DNA of 64,000 bases, from positions 62,001 to 126,000 of the forward strand of contig CAIOAK010000015.1 in NCBI GenBank assembly GCA_903855945.1, read 5' to 3'. The notes beneath the pieces are model-generated. The model saw nothing but the letters and a program-made list of their open reading frames with translations. It did not search any database and was not told where the DNA came from. The translations under genes were made by a program, and so were the position numbers. This DNA is from an uncultured Anaeromyxobacter sp. (GTDB lineage Bacteria > Myxococcota > Myxococcia > Myxococcales > Anaeromyxobacteraceae). Below are positions 35,235-44,263 of this stretch, piece after piece. Numbering within the stretch: position 1 is the stretch's first letter; the number at the start of each line of letters is the position of its first letter.

Positions 35235-35514
35235 GTGTTACCTCCCTGACGATTGGTCAACCACCTACCACGCACGACGAAGACGAGAGGGAGATTAGCG
35301 AACGCGGATCGACGTTGCAAGGTGACGGCCACGCTTTTTTCGCGTCGCCGCCGCTCCCCTCTCCCTCCGTGTACCCGTCTGGATCGTGCCGCCCGCCGGG
35401 TTTCGGAGCCTTCCGGCTCTCCCGCGTCGCCCTCCGTTGTCTACCGTGAGTGAGTATTCACTTTCAGTGAACTATCGGAAACCCGCCACAGCAGCCCGAT
35501 TCCCGTCTTTTCGA
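35235..35514. other. 280-base intergenic region with an exact palindrome copy and a putative promoter
   Basis: Largest non-coding stretch in the window. It separates the 3' end of the phosphomannomutase gene from the basic peptide gene. It contains a TTGACC hexamer 21 bases before the peptide ribosome site (read on the minus strand), an AT-richer GCTAATCTCC segment, a T6 run (35335-35340), and an exact TTCAC-N5-GTGAA (35457-35471) beside a degenerate copy (35440-35454). No ORF of note. Confidence 0.7.
35440..35471. repeat. Exact palindrome with degenerate neighbour, intergenic
   Basis: Exact TTCAC-TTTCA-GTGAA at 35457-35471; two bases to its left a weak copy TCTAC-CGTGA-GTGAG (35440-35454). 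Confidence 0.75.
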
Positions 35515-36885
35515 TCAGGCGACCAGGCCGCGCTTCAGCTCGTCCACCTTGTCGGTGACGAGCGCCTGGATCTCGGCGAGTCGCTCGGGGGTCCGGGCCT
35601 CGAAGCGGAGGACGAGGAGCGGCTGGGTGTTGGAGGCTCGCACGAGCCCCCAGCCGTCCGGGAAGATCACCCGGACGCCATCCACCGTCACCGCCTCGTA
35701 CCGGGACGCGAACCACTCCTGGGCCCGGCGCACCAGCTCGAACTTCATCTCCTCCGGGCAGTCGTAGCGGATCTCGGGCGTGGAGAAGGTCCTCGGCACG
35801 TCGGAGAGGAGCGTGGACAGCGGCCGGTCGGTGCGGGACACGATCTCGAGGAGCCGCCCGGACGAGTAGATGCCGTCGTCGAACCCGAACCACCGGTGGG
35901 CGAAGAAGATGTGGCCGCTCATCTCGCCGGCCAGCAGCGCCCCCTCCTCCTTCATCTTGGCCTTGATGAGGCTGTGGCCGGCCTTCCACATGATCCCGCG
36001 ACCGCCCCGGGCCGCGATGTCGTCGTAGAGCGTCTTCGAGCACTTCACCTCGCCCACGATGGCCGCCCCGGGGTTCTCGGCGAGCAGCGCCCGGGAGAAG
36101 AGGATCATGAGCTGGTCCCCCCAGAGCACGTTCCCCTTCTCGTCCACCGCCCCCACCCGGTCGGCGTCGCCGTCGTAGGCCACGCCCAGGTCGGCACCGG
36201 TCTCGCGCACCTTCGCCTTCAGCTGCTCGAGGTTGTGCTCCACGGTGGGGTCGGGGTGGTGGTTCGGGAAGCGCCCGTCCATCTCCAGGAAGAGCGGGAC
36301 CACCTCGACGCCCAGCGCCTCGAAGATGGGCACCGCCACCACGCCGCCGGTCCCGTTGCCGGCGTCCACCACCACCTTGAGCCGCCGCGCGCCGAGCTTC
36401 AGATTTCCCCGGACGTAGGCCTGGTAGGGCGTGACGATGTCGTGGGTGTCCACCGTGCCCGCCCCGGTGGCGAAGCGCCCCTCGACGATGCGCCGGTGGA
36501 GCGCCTGGATCCCCTCCCCGTGGAGCGTGCTCTTGCCGACGCCCACCTTGAGGCCGTTGTACTCGGGCGGGTTGTGGGAGCCGGTGATCATCACCAGGCC
36601 GTCCACCGGCAGGGTGGCCGCGGCGAAGTAGGTGAGCGGCGTCGGGACCACCCCCAGGTCGGTGACGTCCACCCCCGTCGAGGTGAGCCCGGCGATCATC
36701 GCCTTCGCGAAGCGCGGGCCGCTCTCCCGGCAGTCGCGTCCCACCACCACGCGCCGCCCGCCCTTCTCGCGCACCTCGGTGCCCAGCGCGCAGCCCACCA
36801 GGCGCACCGCCTCCTCGGTGAGGTCCTGGTCCACCAGCCCGCGGATGTCGTACTCGCGGAAGATCTGCCTCGAGATGCTCGCCAT
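35515..36885 (-). CDS. Phosphomannomutase/phosphoglucomutase
   Basis: 456 residues, AlgC/ManB-type alpha-D-phosphohexomutase. It interconverts hexose 6- and 1-phosphates for GDP-mannose or UDP-glucose supply. Motifs: REYDIRGLV at the start, the phosphoserine loop MITGSHNPPEYNG near 100 (Ser in GSHNP), metal-binding DGDADR near 240, GEMSGH near 325 and the phosphate-binding RASNTQP near 420. ATG at 36885 with GGAGGAG. It follows manC on the same strand 30 bases away, so the pair probably makes GDP-mannose. Confidence 0.94.
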   Translation of the reverse strand: MASISRQIFREYDIRGLVDQDLTEEAVRLVGCALGTEVREKGGRRVVVGRDCRESGPRFAKAMIAGLTSTGVDVTDLGVVPTPLTYFAAATLPVDGLVMITGSHNPPEYNGLKVGVGKSTLHGEGIQALHRRIVEGRFATGAGTVDTHDIVTPYQAYVRGNLKLGARRLKVVVDAGNGTGGVVAVPIFEALGVEVVPLFLEMDGRFPNHHPDPTVEHNLEQLKAKVRETGADLGVAYDGDADRVGAVDEKGNVLWGDQLMILFSRALLAENPGAAIVGEVKCSKTLYDDIAARGGRGIMWKAGHSLIKAKMKEEGALLAGEMSGHIFFAHRWFGFDDGIYSSGRLLEIVSRTDRPLSTLLSDVPRTFSTPEIRYDCPEEMKFELVRRAQEWFASRYEAVTVDGVRVIFPDGWGLVRASNTQPLLVLRFEARTPERLAEIQALVTDKVDELKRGLVA

Positions 36886-36915
36886 GTCGTCTCCTCCCCT
36901 GCGCCTGCCCGTCGC

Positions 36916-38004
36916 CTACAGCAGCCCCTCGCGCCCGCGCCGCCTCAGCTCCTCGACCGCCTTGCGCACGTCCTGGGCCTTCTCCTTGCGCACCACGAGC
37001 ACCGCGTCGCCGGCGTCCACCACCACGAGCCCGTCCACCCCCACCACCGCCACCGGCCGCTTCCCGTGCCCCAGCACCACGTTGTCGTGGCCGTCGATGA
37101 CGATCGCGTCCCCCTGGACCACGTTGCCCAGGTCGTCGAGCTCCCGCACCTCCGACAGCGCCGCGAAGCTCCCCACGTCGCTCCACCCGAACTCGGCCGG
37201 CACCACCGCGATGCGCTGGCTCTTCTCCATCACCCCGTAGTCGATGGAGATGGAGGGCGCCGCCGGGAATACCCGCGCGAGCGTCCGCCCGTAGGCCGGG
37301 GTCCCGATCGACTTCTCGATGACCGCGAGCTGCTCGCCGAGCACCGGCATGGCCCGCCGGATCTCCTCCAGGATCACGTCGGCCCGGAAGAGGAAGATCC
37401 CCGAGTTCCAGAGGTAGCCCCCCTCGGCCAGGTAGCGGGACGCGGTGACCACGTCCGGCTTCTCCACGAAGCGCTCCACCCGCGCCGGGTGGAAGGCCTT
37501 CTTCCCCTTCCCGAGCGCCTTCAGCTTCGCCCCCACCTTCAGGTAGCCGTACCCGGTCTCGGGGCGGTCCGGCTTGATTCCGATCGTCGCCACGGCCCCC
37601 TCGAAGGCGAGCTTCGCCCCGGCCGCGAGCGCCTCCCGCAGGGCCTCGGGGCGGGCCACGTGGTGGTCCGCCGGCAGCATCACCATGACCCCCTTCGGGT
37701 CGCGCCGCTTCACGTGCAGCGCGGCCAGGCCCACGCAGGGTGCGGTGTTCCGCGGGCAGGGCTCGACGAGCAGGTTCTCCCGGGGCAGCTTGCGCAGGAT
37801 GCGGCGCGCCGCGGCCGCGTGGTTCGGGCCGCAGACCACGAAGGTGTCCTGGATGCGCGCCAGCGGCGGCAGCCGGTCCACGGTCGCCGCCAGCATCGGC
37901 TCGTCCCCGTCGAGGGGCAGGAACTGCTTGGGGCGGTTCTTCCGGGAGAGCGGCCAGAACCGCGTCCCGCTGCCGCCCGCCATCACCACCGGGTAGATCT
38001 TCAT
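36916..38004 (-). CDS. manC: Mannose-1-phosphate guanylyltransferase
   Basis: 362 residues. Makes GDP-mannose from mannose 1-phosphate and GTP. Nucleotidyltransferase signature AGGSGTRFWPLSR at residues 9-21 and the VEKPD motif near 180. It lacks the C-terminal cupin isomerase domain of the bifunctional 470-residue ManC proteins. The ATG at 38004 is chosen over one at 38016 because GGAG lies seven bases before it and it overlaps the Nudix stop (ATGA). Works with the neighbouring phosphomannomutase. Confidence 0.93.
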   Translation of the reverse strand: MKIYPVVMAGGSGTRFWPLSRKNRPKQFLPLDGDEPMLAATVDRLPPLARIQDTFVVCGPNHAAAARRILRKLPRENLLVEPCPRNTAPCVGLAALHVKRRDPKGVMVMLPADHHVARPEALREALAAGAKLAFEGAVATIGIKPDRPETGYGYLKVGAKLKALGKGKKAFHPARVERFVEKPDVVTASRYLAEGGYLWNSGIFLFRADVILEEIRRAMPVLGEQLAVIEKSIGTPAYGRTLARVFPAAPSISIDYGVMEKSQRIAVVPAEFGWSDVGSFAALSEVRELDDLGNVVQGDAIVIDGHDNVVLGHGKRPVAVVGVDGLVVVDAGDAVLVVRKEKAQDVRKAVEELRRRGREGLL

Positions 38005-38597
38005 GCGGCTCTCCATGCGGTCAGGAGTTCGTGGAGGATGAGGGCGCTCGCTCCCCAGACCACCTCTCCCTGGACCTCGAAGGTGTGGACCACGTGCACG
38101 CTTCCGAACGCCTCCCGGGTGCCCGTCCGGTGGACCCCCGGCGCGAGGAGGTCCGCCACCGAGAACTCGACCATCCCCGCGACCTCGGACGGCTGGGCCA
38201 CGTAAGGATATGCGTATGGCACGATCCCCACCCAGGGCGTCAAGCGGAACCCGGAGAGCACCGCGAGCGCCTCGCTGAGCCGACCCAGGACCTCCACGTC
38301 GGAGGGCAGGAGCCCGACCTCCTCGTGCGCCTCGCGCAGCGCCGCCGCGCGGGAGTCGGCATCGCCCGGATCGACCCGGCCGCCGGGCCAGGAGATCTGC
38401 CCCGGGTGGATCCGCAGATCGGCGCGGCGTCGGGTCATGACGACGTGCGGCTCCCCGGCGTCGAAGAAGACCGGCACGAGCACGGCCGCCTCGCCGAGCC
38501 GGCCGGGCGAGTCTCGGTACCCCGCCTCGAGCGCCGAGACGTCCAGGACGGAGAAGGGGCGCCCGGCCACCGCGCGCCGGAGCCGGTCGGCGCTCAT
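38001..38597 (-). CDS. Nudix hydrolase, CoA pyrophosphatase type
   Basis: 198 residues. The Nudix box GRVDPGDADSRAAALREAHEEVGL is complete (about residues 73-96), preceded by RRADLRIHPGQISWPGG, the extra motif that marks CoA/short acyl-CoA pyrophosphatases. Start ATG at 38597 overlaps the uppP stop; stop overlaps manC start, so all three are translationally linked. An AT-rich patch with rare codons (CCA, GCA, TAT, CCT for PYAYPY, about 38203-38224) stands out from the surrounding sequence but does not match the palindrome. Confidence 0.9.
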   Translation of the reverse strand: MSADRLRRAVAGRPFSVLDVSALEAGYRDSPGRLGEAAVLVPVFFDAGEPHVVMTRRRADLRIHPGQISWPGGRVDPGDADSRAAALREAHEEVGLLPSDVEVLGRLSEALAVLSGFRLTPWVGIVPYAYPYVAQPSEVAGMVEFSVADLLAPGVHRTGTREAFGSVHVVHTFEVQGEVVWGASALILHELLTAWRAA

Positions 38598-39472
38598 CGC
38601 GGGCGGGCGGTGGCGGACGGCGGCGGCGCATGCGCCTCGTCCGCGGCGGGCAGCACCCCCTGCCAGAGGAGCACCGCGACGAGCGCACCCATGACGACGC
38701 GCCAGACGACGAAGAGGTAGGTGGTCCGGGTCCGGAGGTAGCGGAGCAGCCAGCCGATGACGAGGTAGCCGGCCGCTGCCGCCACGACGGTGCCGACGAT
38801 CGTGGCGTTCCGCCAGGAGGGCTCACCGCGCAGCACCGGCAGCGCCTTGACCAGCTTGTAGACCCCCGCCCCCAGGATGATGGGCACCGAGAGGAGGAAG
38901 CTGAACCGGGCCGCCGCTTCCCGGGAGAAGCCGAGGAGCATTCCGGTGGTGATGGTGCTGCCGGACCGGGAGGTTCCGGGCACGAGTGCCAGCGCCTGCC
39001 CCACCCCGATGGCGAGCGCCGAGCGGGCGGTGACGTCGGAGATCTCGCGCCGGTGGGTGGCAAAGCGCTCCGCCGCGGCCATGACGAGCCCCCAGAAGAC
39101 GAGCGAGAAGGCGATGACCCCGTTGCCGAGCGCCTCGATCCGGTGCTCGAGGAGCTTGCCCAGCACCGCCGCCGGCAGGGTCCCGAGCGCGATGTACCAG
39201 GCGAGCCGGGCGTCGGCCGTGCCCATCGGGCGCCCCGTGCGGATCCCCGTGAACCAGGCCGCGGCGAGACGGCGGAGGTCGTCGCGGAAGTAGACGAGCA
39301 CCGCCAGCGTGGTGCCGGTCTGGATGATGGTCACGAAGGCGCGGAAGCGCGCGTCGCCGAGACTCTCCCCGAGAAGCTCCCCCGCGAGCAGCAGGTGGGC
39401 GGTCGAGCTGACCGGGAGGAACTCGGTGACGGCCTGGACCAGTCCGAGGAGGACCGCGGCGAGGGTTCCCAT
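38594..39472 (-). CDS. uppP: Undecaprenyl-diphosphatase
   Basis: 292 residues, BacA/UppP family integral membrane enzyme that recycles undecaprenyl diphosphate carrier lipid for peptidoglycan and polysaccharide synthesis. Both active-site motifs are present: EFLPVSSTAH at residues 17-26 and PGTSRSGSTI near 165-174. About eight membrane helices. C-terminal tail is Pro/Ala-rich. Sits between metK and the sugar-nucleotide genes, consistent with an envelope-precursor group. Confidence 0.96.
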   Translation of the reverse strand: MGTLAAVLLGLVQAVTEFLPVSSTAHLLLAGELLGESLGDARFRAFVTIIQTGTTLAVLVYFRDDLRRLAAAWFTGIRTGRPMGTADARLAWYIALGTLPAAVLGKLLEHRIEALGNGVIAFSLVFWGLVMAAAERFATHRREISDVTARSALAIGVGQALALVPGTSRSGSTITTGMLLGFSREAAARFSFLLSVPIILGAGVYKLVKALPVLRGEPSWRNATIVGTVVAAAAGYLVIGWLLRYLRTRTTYLFVVWRVVMGALVAVLLWQGVLPAADEAHAPPPSATARPR

Positions 39473-39499
39473 GCGGCTCCCCGGTCCCGGGCGTGACGG

Positions 39500-40657
39500 C
39501 TACCGGCGCCGCGCGCGACCGCCGGCGGCGGCCTGGAGCGCGCCCTTCTTGTCGGTGCGCTCCCAGGTGAAGGCCTTCTCCTCCCGGCCGAAGTGGCCGT
39601 AGGACGCGGTCGCCTGGTAGATGGGGCGGAGCAGGTCGAGCCCCTCGATGATCTGGCGGGGCGTGAGGCCGAACACCTCGCGGACGGCGCGGGAGATGGC
39701 CTCCTCGGGCACCGTGCCGGTGCCGAAGGTGTCGACCATCACCGAGACCGGCTCGGCCACGCCGATGGCGTAGGCCACCTGCACCTCGCAGCGGGTGGCG
39801 AGCCCCGCGGCCACCACGTTCTTGGCGATGTATCGCCCCATGTAGGCTGCCGAGCGATCGACCTTGGAGGGATCCTTGCCGCTGAACGCGCCGCCGCCGT
39901 GGCGACCCATGCCGCCGTAGGTGTCGACGATGATCTTGCGGCCGGTGACGCCGGTGTCGCCCATGGGGCCGCCGATGACGAATCGGCCGGTGGGGTTGAT
40001 GAAGATCTTGGTCTTCCGGTCGACGAGCTTCTTCGGCAGCGCGCGGTCGATGACCTCGGCGCGGATGGCGGCGTGCAGCTTCTTGTTGGAGATGTCGTCG
40101 GAGTGCTGCGTGGAGACCACCACCGTGTCGATGCGGGAGACCTTGCCGTCCCGGTACTCCACCGACACCTGGGCCTTGCCGTCGGGGCGCAGGAAGTCGA
40201 GGCCGCGCCGGCGGGCGCGGGCCAGCTCGTGCGTGAGGTGGTGGGCGTACTGGATGGGCGCCGGCATCAGCTCGGGCGTCTCGTCGCAGGCATACCCGAA
40301 CATCATCCCCTGGTCGCCGGCGCCGCCGGTGTCTACCCCCTGGCCGATGTCGGGCGACTGCTGGTCCACCGCCACGAGGACCGCGCAGGTGTGGCCGTCG
40401 AAGCCCATGTCCCCGTGCGTGTACCCGATGCGCTTCACCGTCTCCCGGGCCAGCCGCTGGTAGTCGAGGTGCGCCTTCGTGGTGATCTCGCCGGCGATCA
40501 TCACGTAGCCGGTCTTGAGCAGCGTCTCGCAGGCCACGCGGCCCCGGGGGTCGCTCTCGAGGACGGCGTCCAGGACGGCGTCGGAGATCTGGTCGGCCAT
40601 CTTGTCCGGATGGCCCTCGGTCACCGACTCGGAGGTGAAGAGGTAGTCTTTTTGCAT
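39500..40657 (-). CDS. metK: S-adenosylmethionine synthetase
   Basis: 385 residues. Makes SAM from methionine and ATP. Signature motifs [12 protein letters not shown] near 16-27, [12 protein letters not shown] near 115 and the P-loop-like [16 protein letters not shown] near 260. ATG at 40657 with GGGGAG four bases upstream. A TTGACA/TACCTT promoter with 18-base spacing lies upstream. The region between ptsI and metK can fold into alternative hairpins. No SAM riboswitch class could be recognised by eye. Confidence 0.97.
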   Translation of the reverse strand: MQKDYLFTSESVTEGHPDKMADQISDAVLDAVLESDPRGRVACETLLKTGYVMIAGEITTKAHLDYQRLARETVKRIGYTHGDMGFDGHTCAVLVAVDQQSPDIGQGVDTGGAGDQGMMFGYACDETPELMPAPIQYAHHLTHELARARRRGLDFLRPDGKAQVSVEYRDGKVSRIDTVVVSTQHSDDISNKKLHAAIRAEVIDRALPKKLVDRKTKIFINPTGRFVIGGPMGDTGVTGRKIIVDTYGGMGRHGGGAFSGKDPSKVDRSAAYMGRYIAKNVVAAGLATRCEVQVAYAIGVAEPVSVMVDTFGTGTVPEEAISRAVREVFGLTPRQIIEGLDLLRPIYQATASYGHFGREEKAFTWERTDKKGALQAAAGGRARRR

Positions 40658-40683
40658 GGTTCTCCCCGGGGAAAAGGGAGGCG

Positions 40684-40713
40684 AAGGTATGTCCGCTGGA
40701 ACGGACGTGTCAA
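40684..40713 (-). promoter_or_regulatory. Putative metK promoter
   Basis: On the minus strand TTGACA (plus 40708-40713) is followed after 18 bases by TACCTT (plus 40684-40689), about 26 bases before the metK ATG. The -35 is a perfect consensus; the -10 keeps only the first, second and last bases. The -35 lies in the loop of an inverted repeat. Confidence 0.55.
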
Positions 40714-40716
40714 GCG

Positions 40717-40734
40717 TCCGTTCGGGCGAACGGA
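40717..40734 (-). terminator. Hairpin after ptsI (possible terminator or antiterminator partner)
   Basis: TCCGTTCG and CGAACGGA arms around a two-base GG/CC centre, 10 bases after the ptsI stop on the minus strand. One arm can instead pair with AACGGACG at 40700-40707, so two hairpins compete. No T-run follows. Confidence 0.5.
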
Positions 40735-40743
40735 TGGGGGGCC

Positions 40744-42516
40744 TCAGCCGCTCACCGGACCGACCCGCGCGCCCCCCTCGAGCAACCCGGGGAAGCGGCG
40801 CGCCATCTCGGCGCGGACCTCCCGCTCGATGTCGTCGGCGGTGTTGAGATCCAGGATCCGGTCGAGCAGCTCGCGCCCCTCCCGGGCGGAGGCGCCGCGG
40901 ATCACCCGCTTCACCTCCGGGATGGAGGGACCGTTCATGGAGAGCTCGTCGAGCCCCAGCCCGAGGAGCACGAGCGTGTAGAGCGGCTCGCCGGCCATCT
41001 CCCCGCACATCGACACGCTGATGCCGGCAGCCCGGGCGGCCTCGGCGACCGACTTCAGCATGCGCAGCACCGCGAGGTGCAGCGGCCGGTAGAGGTAGGC
41101 GACGTCCATGTTCTGGCGGTCGACGCCGATGGCGTACTGGATGAGGTCGTTCGTCCCGATGGAGAGGAAGTCCACCTCCCGGGCGATCCGGTCGGCCACC
41201 ACCGCGGCGCTGGGCAGCTCCACCATGACGCCCACCGGCGGCATGCGGGCCGGCAGCCCCTGCGCCACCACCTGCTCGAAGGCCTCCGCGAGCGCCCACT
41301 TGGCCGCCCGCACCTCGGCCACCCCGCTCACCATGGGGAACATGATGCGCAGGTTGCCGTGGGCCGCGGCCCGAACCGCGGCGCGCAGCTGCGCGTAGAA
41401 GAGGTCGGGGTGTCGCAGGCAGTAGCGCACCGCGCGGAGCCCCAGCGCCGGATTCTCCGAGTGGTCCTTCTGACCCGAGGGCAGCTTGTCCCCGCCCAGG
41501 TCGAAGGTGCGCACCGTCACCGGCCGCCCCCCCATGGCGTCGAGCAGCGCCCGGTAGTCGCGGTAGTGATCCTCCTCGGTGGGAAGCTCGCTCCGCCCCA
41601 TGAAGAGGAACTCGGTGCGGTAGAGCCCCACCCCCTCGCCTCCGTGGGAGAGCAGCCCCGGGACCTCCTCCCCGAACTCGATGTTGCCGACCATCCGCAG
41701 GCGAACGCCGTCCACCGTCTCGGCCGGGAGGTCCTTCAGGCGCGTGAGCTCGGCCTCCCGCTCCATCTGCCGGACCCGCGCGGCCTCGTACTCGGCCCGC
41801 TCCGCCGCCGACGGGTTCAGCACCACGAGCCCGTGGCTGCCGTCCACCACGAGCCAGTCGCCCCGCTCGGCCGACGTGGACGCCTTCCCGGTCCCCACCA
41901 CGGCGGGGATCTCCAGCGCGCGCGCCACGATGGCGGTGTGGCTCGTGACGCCGCCGGCGTCGGTGACGAGCGCGGCCACCCGTCGATCGTGGAAGAAGAG
42001 GGCCGTGTCGGCCGGGGAGAGGTCGCGGGCCACGACGATCGAGCCGGGCGGCGGCATCTCGGCGGCGTCGCTGCCCTGCCCCATCAGGTTCTTCACGATG
42101 CGCTCGCCCACGTAGTCCACGTCGGATCGGCGCTCGCGGAAGAACTCGTCGTCCGCGTCGAAGGCCCCCTTGATCTTGCGGACGGCCCGCTTCACCGCCC
42201 ACTCCACGTTCACCCGCTCGACGCGGACCAGGCGCCGGACCTCGTCCACGAGCGACGGGTCGCGGAGCATGGCCCGGTGCACGTCGATGATGGCGAGGTG
42301 CTCGGCACCGTCGGAGGCCTGGAACTTGGCGCGCACCCCGTCGAGCTGCTGCACGGAGAGGTCGATGGCCACGTCCAGACGGTCGAGCTCGGTCTCCACC
42401 TCCTGTTCGGTCACCTTGCGGCGCGGGGTGCGCAGGCGGCGCCGGTCCACCGTCCAGCAGCGTCCCACCGCGATGCCGGGGGAGGCGGGAAGGCCCTGGA
42501 GCGTGGTGGAGGCCAT
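40744..42516 (-). CDS. ptsI: PTS enzyme I (phosphoenolpyruvate-protein phosphotransferase)
   Basis: 590 residues. Autophosphorylates from PEP and passes phosphate to HPr. N-terminal [13 protein letters not shown], the active-site histidine in [12 protein letters not shown] near 190, [12 protein letters not shown] near 295, and the PEP-binding [14 protein letters not shown] and MCGEMAGEP motifs near 440-500. ATG at 42516, two bases from the HPr stop. It is the last gene of the hprK-rapZ-man PTS operon and is followed by a hairpin. Confidence 0.97.
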   Translation of the reverse strand: MASTTLQGLPASPGIAVGRCWTVDRRRLRTPRRKVTEQEVETELDRLDVAIDLSVQQLDGVRAKFQASDGAEHLAIIDVHRAMLRDPSLVDEVRRLVRVERVNVEWAVKRAVRKIKGAFDADDEFFRERRSDVDYVGERIVKNLMGQGSDAAEMPPPGSIVVARDLSPADTALFFHDRRVAALVTDAGGVTSHTAIVARALEIPAVVGTGKASTSAERGDWLVVDGSHGLVVLNPSAAERAEYEAARVRQMEREAELTRLKDLPAETVDGVRLRMVGNIEFGEEVPGLLSHGGEGVGLYRTEFLFMGRSELPTEEDHYRDYRALLDAMGGRPVTVRTFDLGGDKLPSGQKDHSENPALGLRAVRYCLRHPDLFYAQLRAAVRAAAHGNLRIMFPMVSGVAEVRAAKWALAEAFEQVVAQGLPARMPPVGVMVELPSAAVVADRIAREVDFLSIGTNDLIQYAIGVDRQNMDVAYLYRPLHLAVLRMLKSVAEAARAAGISVSMCGEMAGEPLYTLVLLGLGLDELSMNGPSIPEVKRVIRGASAREGRELLDRILDLNTADDIEREVRAEMARRFPGLLEGGARVGPVSG

Positions 42517-42518
42517 GG

Positions 42519-42791
42519 TCAACGCTCCCCGAACCCCGACTCGAACACCTTGCCGATCGCCGCCATCGCCTGCTCGGCGTCGTCGCCTTCGCAGATCACC
42601 AGGACCGAGGCGCCCCGGGCGGCCGCCAGCGTGAGCACGCCCATGATGCTCTTCGCGTTGATCTGCAGGCCGTCCTTCTCGAACTGGATCTCGCAGCGGA
42701 ACCGGTTGGAGGCCTGCACCACCATGGCCGCGGGGCGCGCGTGGAGCCCCAGCGAGTTCACGATGACGAAGGAGCGTTCCAGTCGACCCAT
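42519..42791 (-). CDS. ptsH: HPr phosphocarrier protein
   Basis: 90 residues. Both regulatory sites are present: the EI-dependent histidine in LGLHARPA (near residue 17) and the HPr-kinase serine in NAKSIMGV (near 48). That matches the hprK gene in the same operon. Normal length with a short extra C-terminus (GFGER). ATG at 42791, three bases after the IID stop. Confidence 0.97.
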   Translation of the reverse strand: MGRLERSFVIVNSLGLHARPAAMVVQASNRFRCEIQFEKDGLQINAKSIMGVLTLAAARGASVLVICEGDDAEQAMAAIGKVFESGFGER

Positions 42792-42794
42792 CGC

Positions 42795-43556
42795 CTACCT
42801 CCCTCCCCGGACGACCTGCGCGAGCGCCCCGACCGCCGTCCCCAGCGAGAGCGCGGCGTAGGTGGTGGGGAGCAGCCGCGCCCGGTACCCGAGCGCCACG
42901 ACTCCGGCCGCCGCCGAGACGAGGAGAAGCGCCCCGGCGCCGATCCCGATCCGGCCCGCGGCGGAGAGCGCCCCGATCCCGGCGATCACCCCGCAGAGCA
43001 CCGAGCCGGCGTCGCGCAACCGCGCCGCCCAGGCCGGCAGGGAGAGGGCGGCGAGCCGCGTGAGCACCTCGTCCCCGGAGCGGTAGCCGGCCCGGAAGAG
43101 GGTCCAGCGCAGCCAGAGGTGGAGCACGTTGTAGACGAGGAGGGACGCCACGAGCGCCGGCCATCCCAGCGCGAGCGTCCCCAGCGCCGCGAGCGCGCCG
43201 AAGAACGGGCGCAGGCCGGCCCAGAAGAAGCCGTCCCCCACCGCAGCCAGCGGTCCCTGCAGCACCTGCTTGTAGGCGAGCGGCCCGGCAACCGGCTCCT
43301 GGCCGGCGGCCACCCGCTCCTCGTGGTGGATGGCGCCGCCCACGATGGCGCTGGCCGTGTAGGGGTGGCAGCTGAAGGCCCCCAGGTGGCGCCGCAGCGC
43401 CGCGCTCCGCAGCGCCGGATCGGAATAGAGCCGTCGCAGCGCCGGGTCGATGGCGTAGGCGAATCCCAGGTTCTGCATGCCGCGCCGGTTCCAGGCGGCC
43501 TGCAGGAAGAGGCAGCGCCAGAACACGCGGCGCAGGGTGGCTTCGGGTACGCTCAC
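42795..43556 (-). CDS. PTS mannose-family IID component
   Basis: 253 residues, GTG at 43556 overlapping the IIC stop (GTGA). Mannose-family IID membrane protein: FWRCLFLQAAWNRRGMQNLGFAYAIDPAL at the N-terminus, FSCHPYTASAIVGGAIHHEE, and PLAAVGDGFFWAGLRPFFGALA typical of the central region; membrane helices occupy the C-terminal half. With IIC it should form a membrane domain, so this PTS may transport and not only regulate. Confidence 0.9.
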   Translation of the reverse strand: MSVPEATLRRVFWRCLFLQAAWNRRGMQNLGFAYAIDPALRRLYSDPALRSAALRRHLGAFSCHPYTASAIVGGAIHHEERVAAGQEPVAGPLAYKQVLQGPLAAVGDGFFWAGLRPFFGALAALGTLALGWPALVASLLVYNVLHLWLRWTLFRAGYRSGDEVLTRLAALSLPAWAARLRDAGSVLCGVIAGIGALSAAGRIGIGAGALLLVSAAAGVVALGYRARLLPTTYAALSLGTAVGALAQVVRGGR

Positions 43557-44248
43557 CGAGCCCCTCCCACGATCCATCCCACCGCGACGGTGACCGCCGC
43601 GGCCCCGGCGAAGAGCCCGATGCCCCGCGCGCTCCGGAAGGCGCGCGCCCCCGCGGCTGCGGCGAGCCCCACCAGCGCGGTCCAGCCCCAGCCCAGCGGA
43701 ACGGACGCGGAGGGGAGGTCGCGAAGGATGGCGGGGATGACCCAGGCCGCCAGGGCGGCGACCGCCGGCGCGAGGAGCGCGGAGACCAGGAAGGGCGGCA
43801 GGAGGCCGACGAGGTTCTCCCGCACCGCGGCGTTCGGGGACCCGCGCGCGATCAGGGCCTCGGCCCGCGCGGCGAGCCGCACGTTCCACTCCTCGATGGC
43901 CCGATCGGTGGTTCGACCCAGGGCGGCGAGCGCGCCCGCCATCGCCACCGCCAGCACGGCCACCGCGGGCGTCACGCCGGTCCCGAGCAGCCGGCCGGCG
44001 AGGATCGCCCCCCCGGCGATGGCGGCGGTCCCCAGCGCCTCGTTGGGCGGGAGCGCGGCGCCCATGTTCATGGCGCCGAGCCAGAGCAACTCCAGCGGCG
44101 GACCGAGGAGCAGGCCGCCCCGGAGATCCCCGAGCGCCAGCCCGAGGATGGGCGCGAGCGCCACCGGGCGGGAGAGCATGGCCTGCAGGAAGCCCCTGCG
44201 CTCCACCGCCGCGAGCCCGGCGACCACGGCGACGACGAGGTAGTCCAC
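43553..44248 (-). CDS. PTS mannose-family IIC component
   Basis: 231 residues from a GTG at 44248. Polytopic IIC (ManY-like): DYLVVAVVAGLAAVERRGFLQAMLSRPVALAPILGLALGD and the conserved LLLGPPLELLWLGAMNMGAALPPNE segment. The length is slightly below the 250-270 usual. Co-translated with IID. Its sugar cannot be predicted. Confidence 0.9.
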   Translation of the reverse strand: MDYLVVAVVAGLAAVERRGFLQAMLSRPVALAPILGLALGDLRGGLLLGPPLELLWLGAMNMGAALPPNEALGTAAIAGGAILAGRLLGTGVTPAVAVLAVAMAGALAALGRTTDRAIEEWNVRLAARAEALIARGSPNAAVRENLVGLLPPFLVSALLAPAVAALAAWVIPAILRDLPSASVPLGWGWTALVGLAAAAGARAFRSARGIGLFAGAAAVTVAVGWIVGGAR

Positions 44249-44263
44249 GTGGGCGCGATCCTA

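Noticed and set aside
35242-35256. CTGAC-GATTG-GTCAA upstream of the basic peptide gene as another palindrome copy
   Set aside because: Three mismatches to the core; better explained by the TTGACC -35-like element and the ribosome-site region.
40658-40743. SAM riboswitch before metK
   Set aside because: The leader is short and I could not match the conserved core of any known SAM riboswitch class; alternative hairpins alone are not enough.
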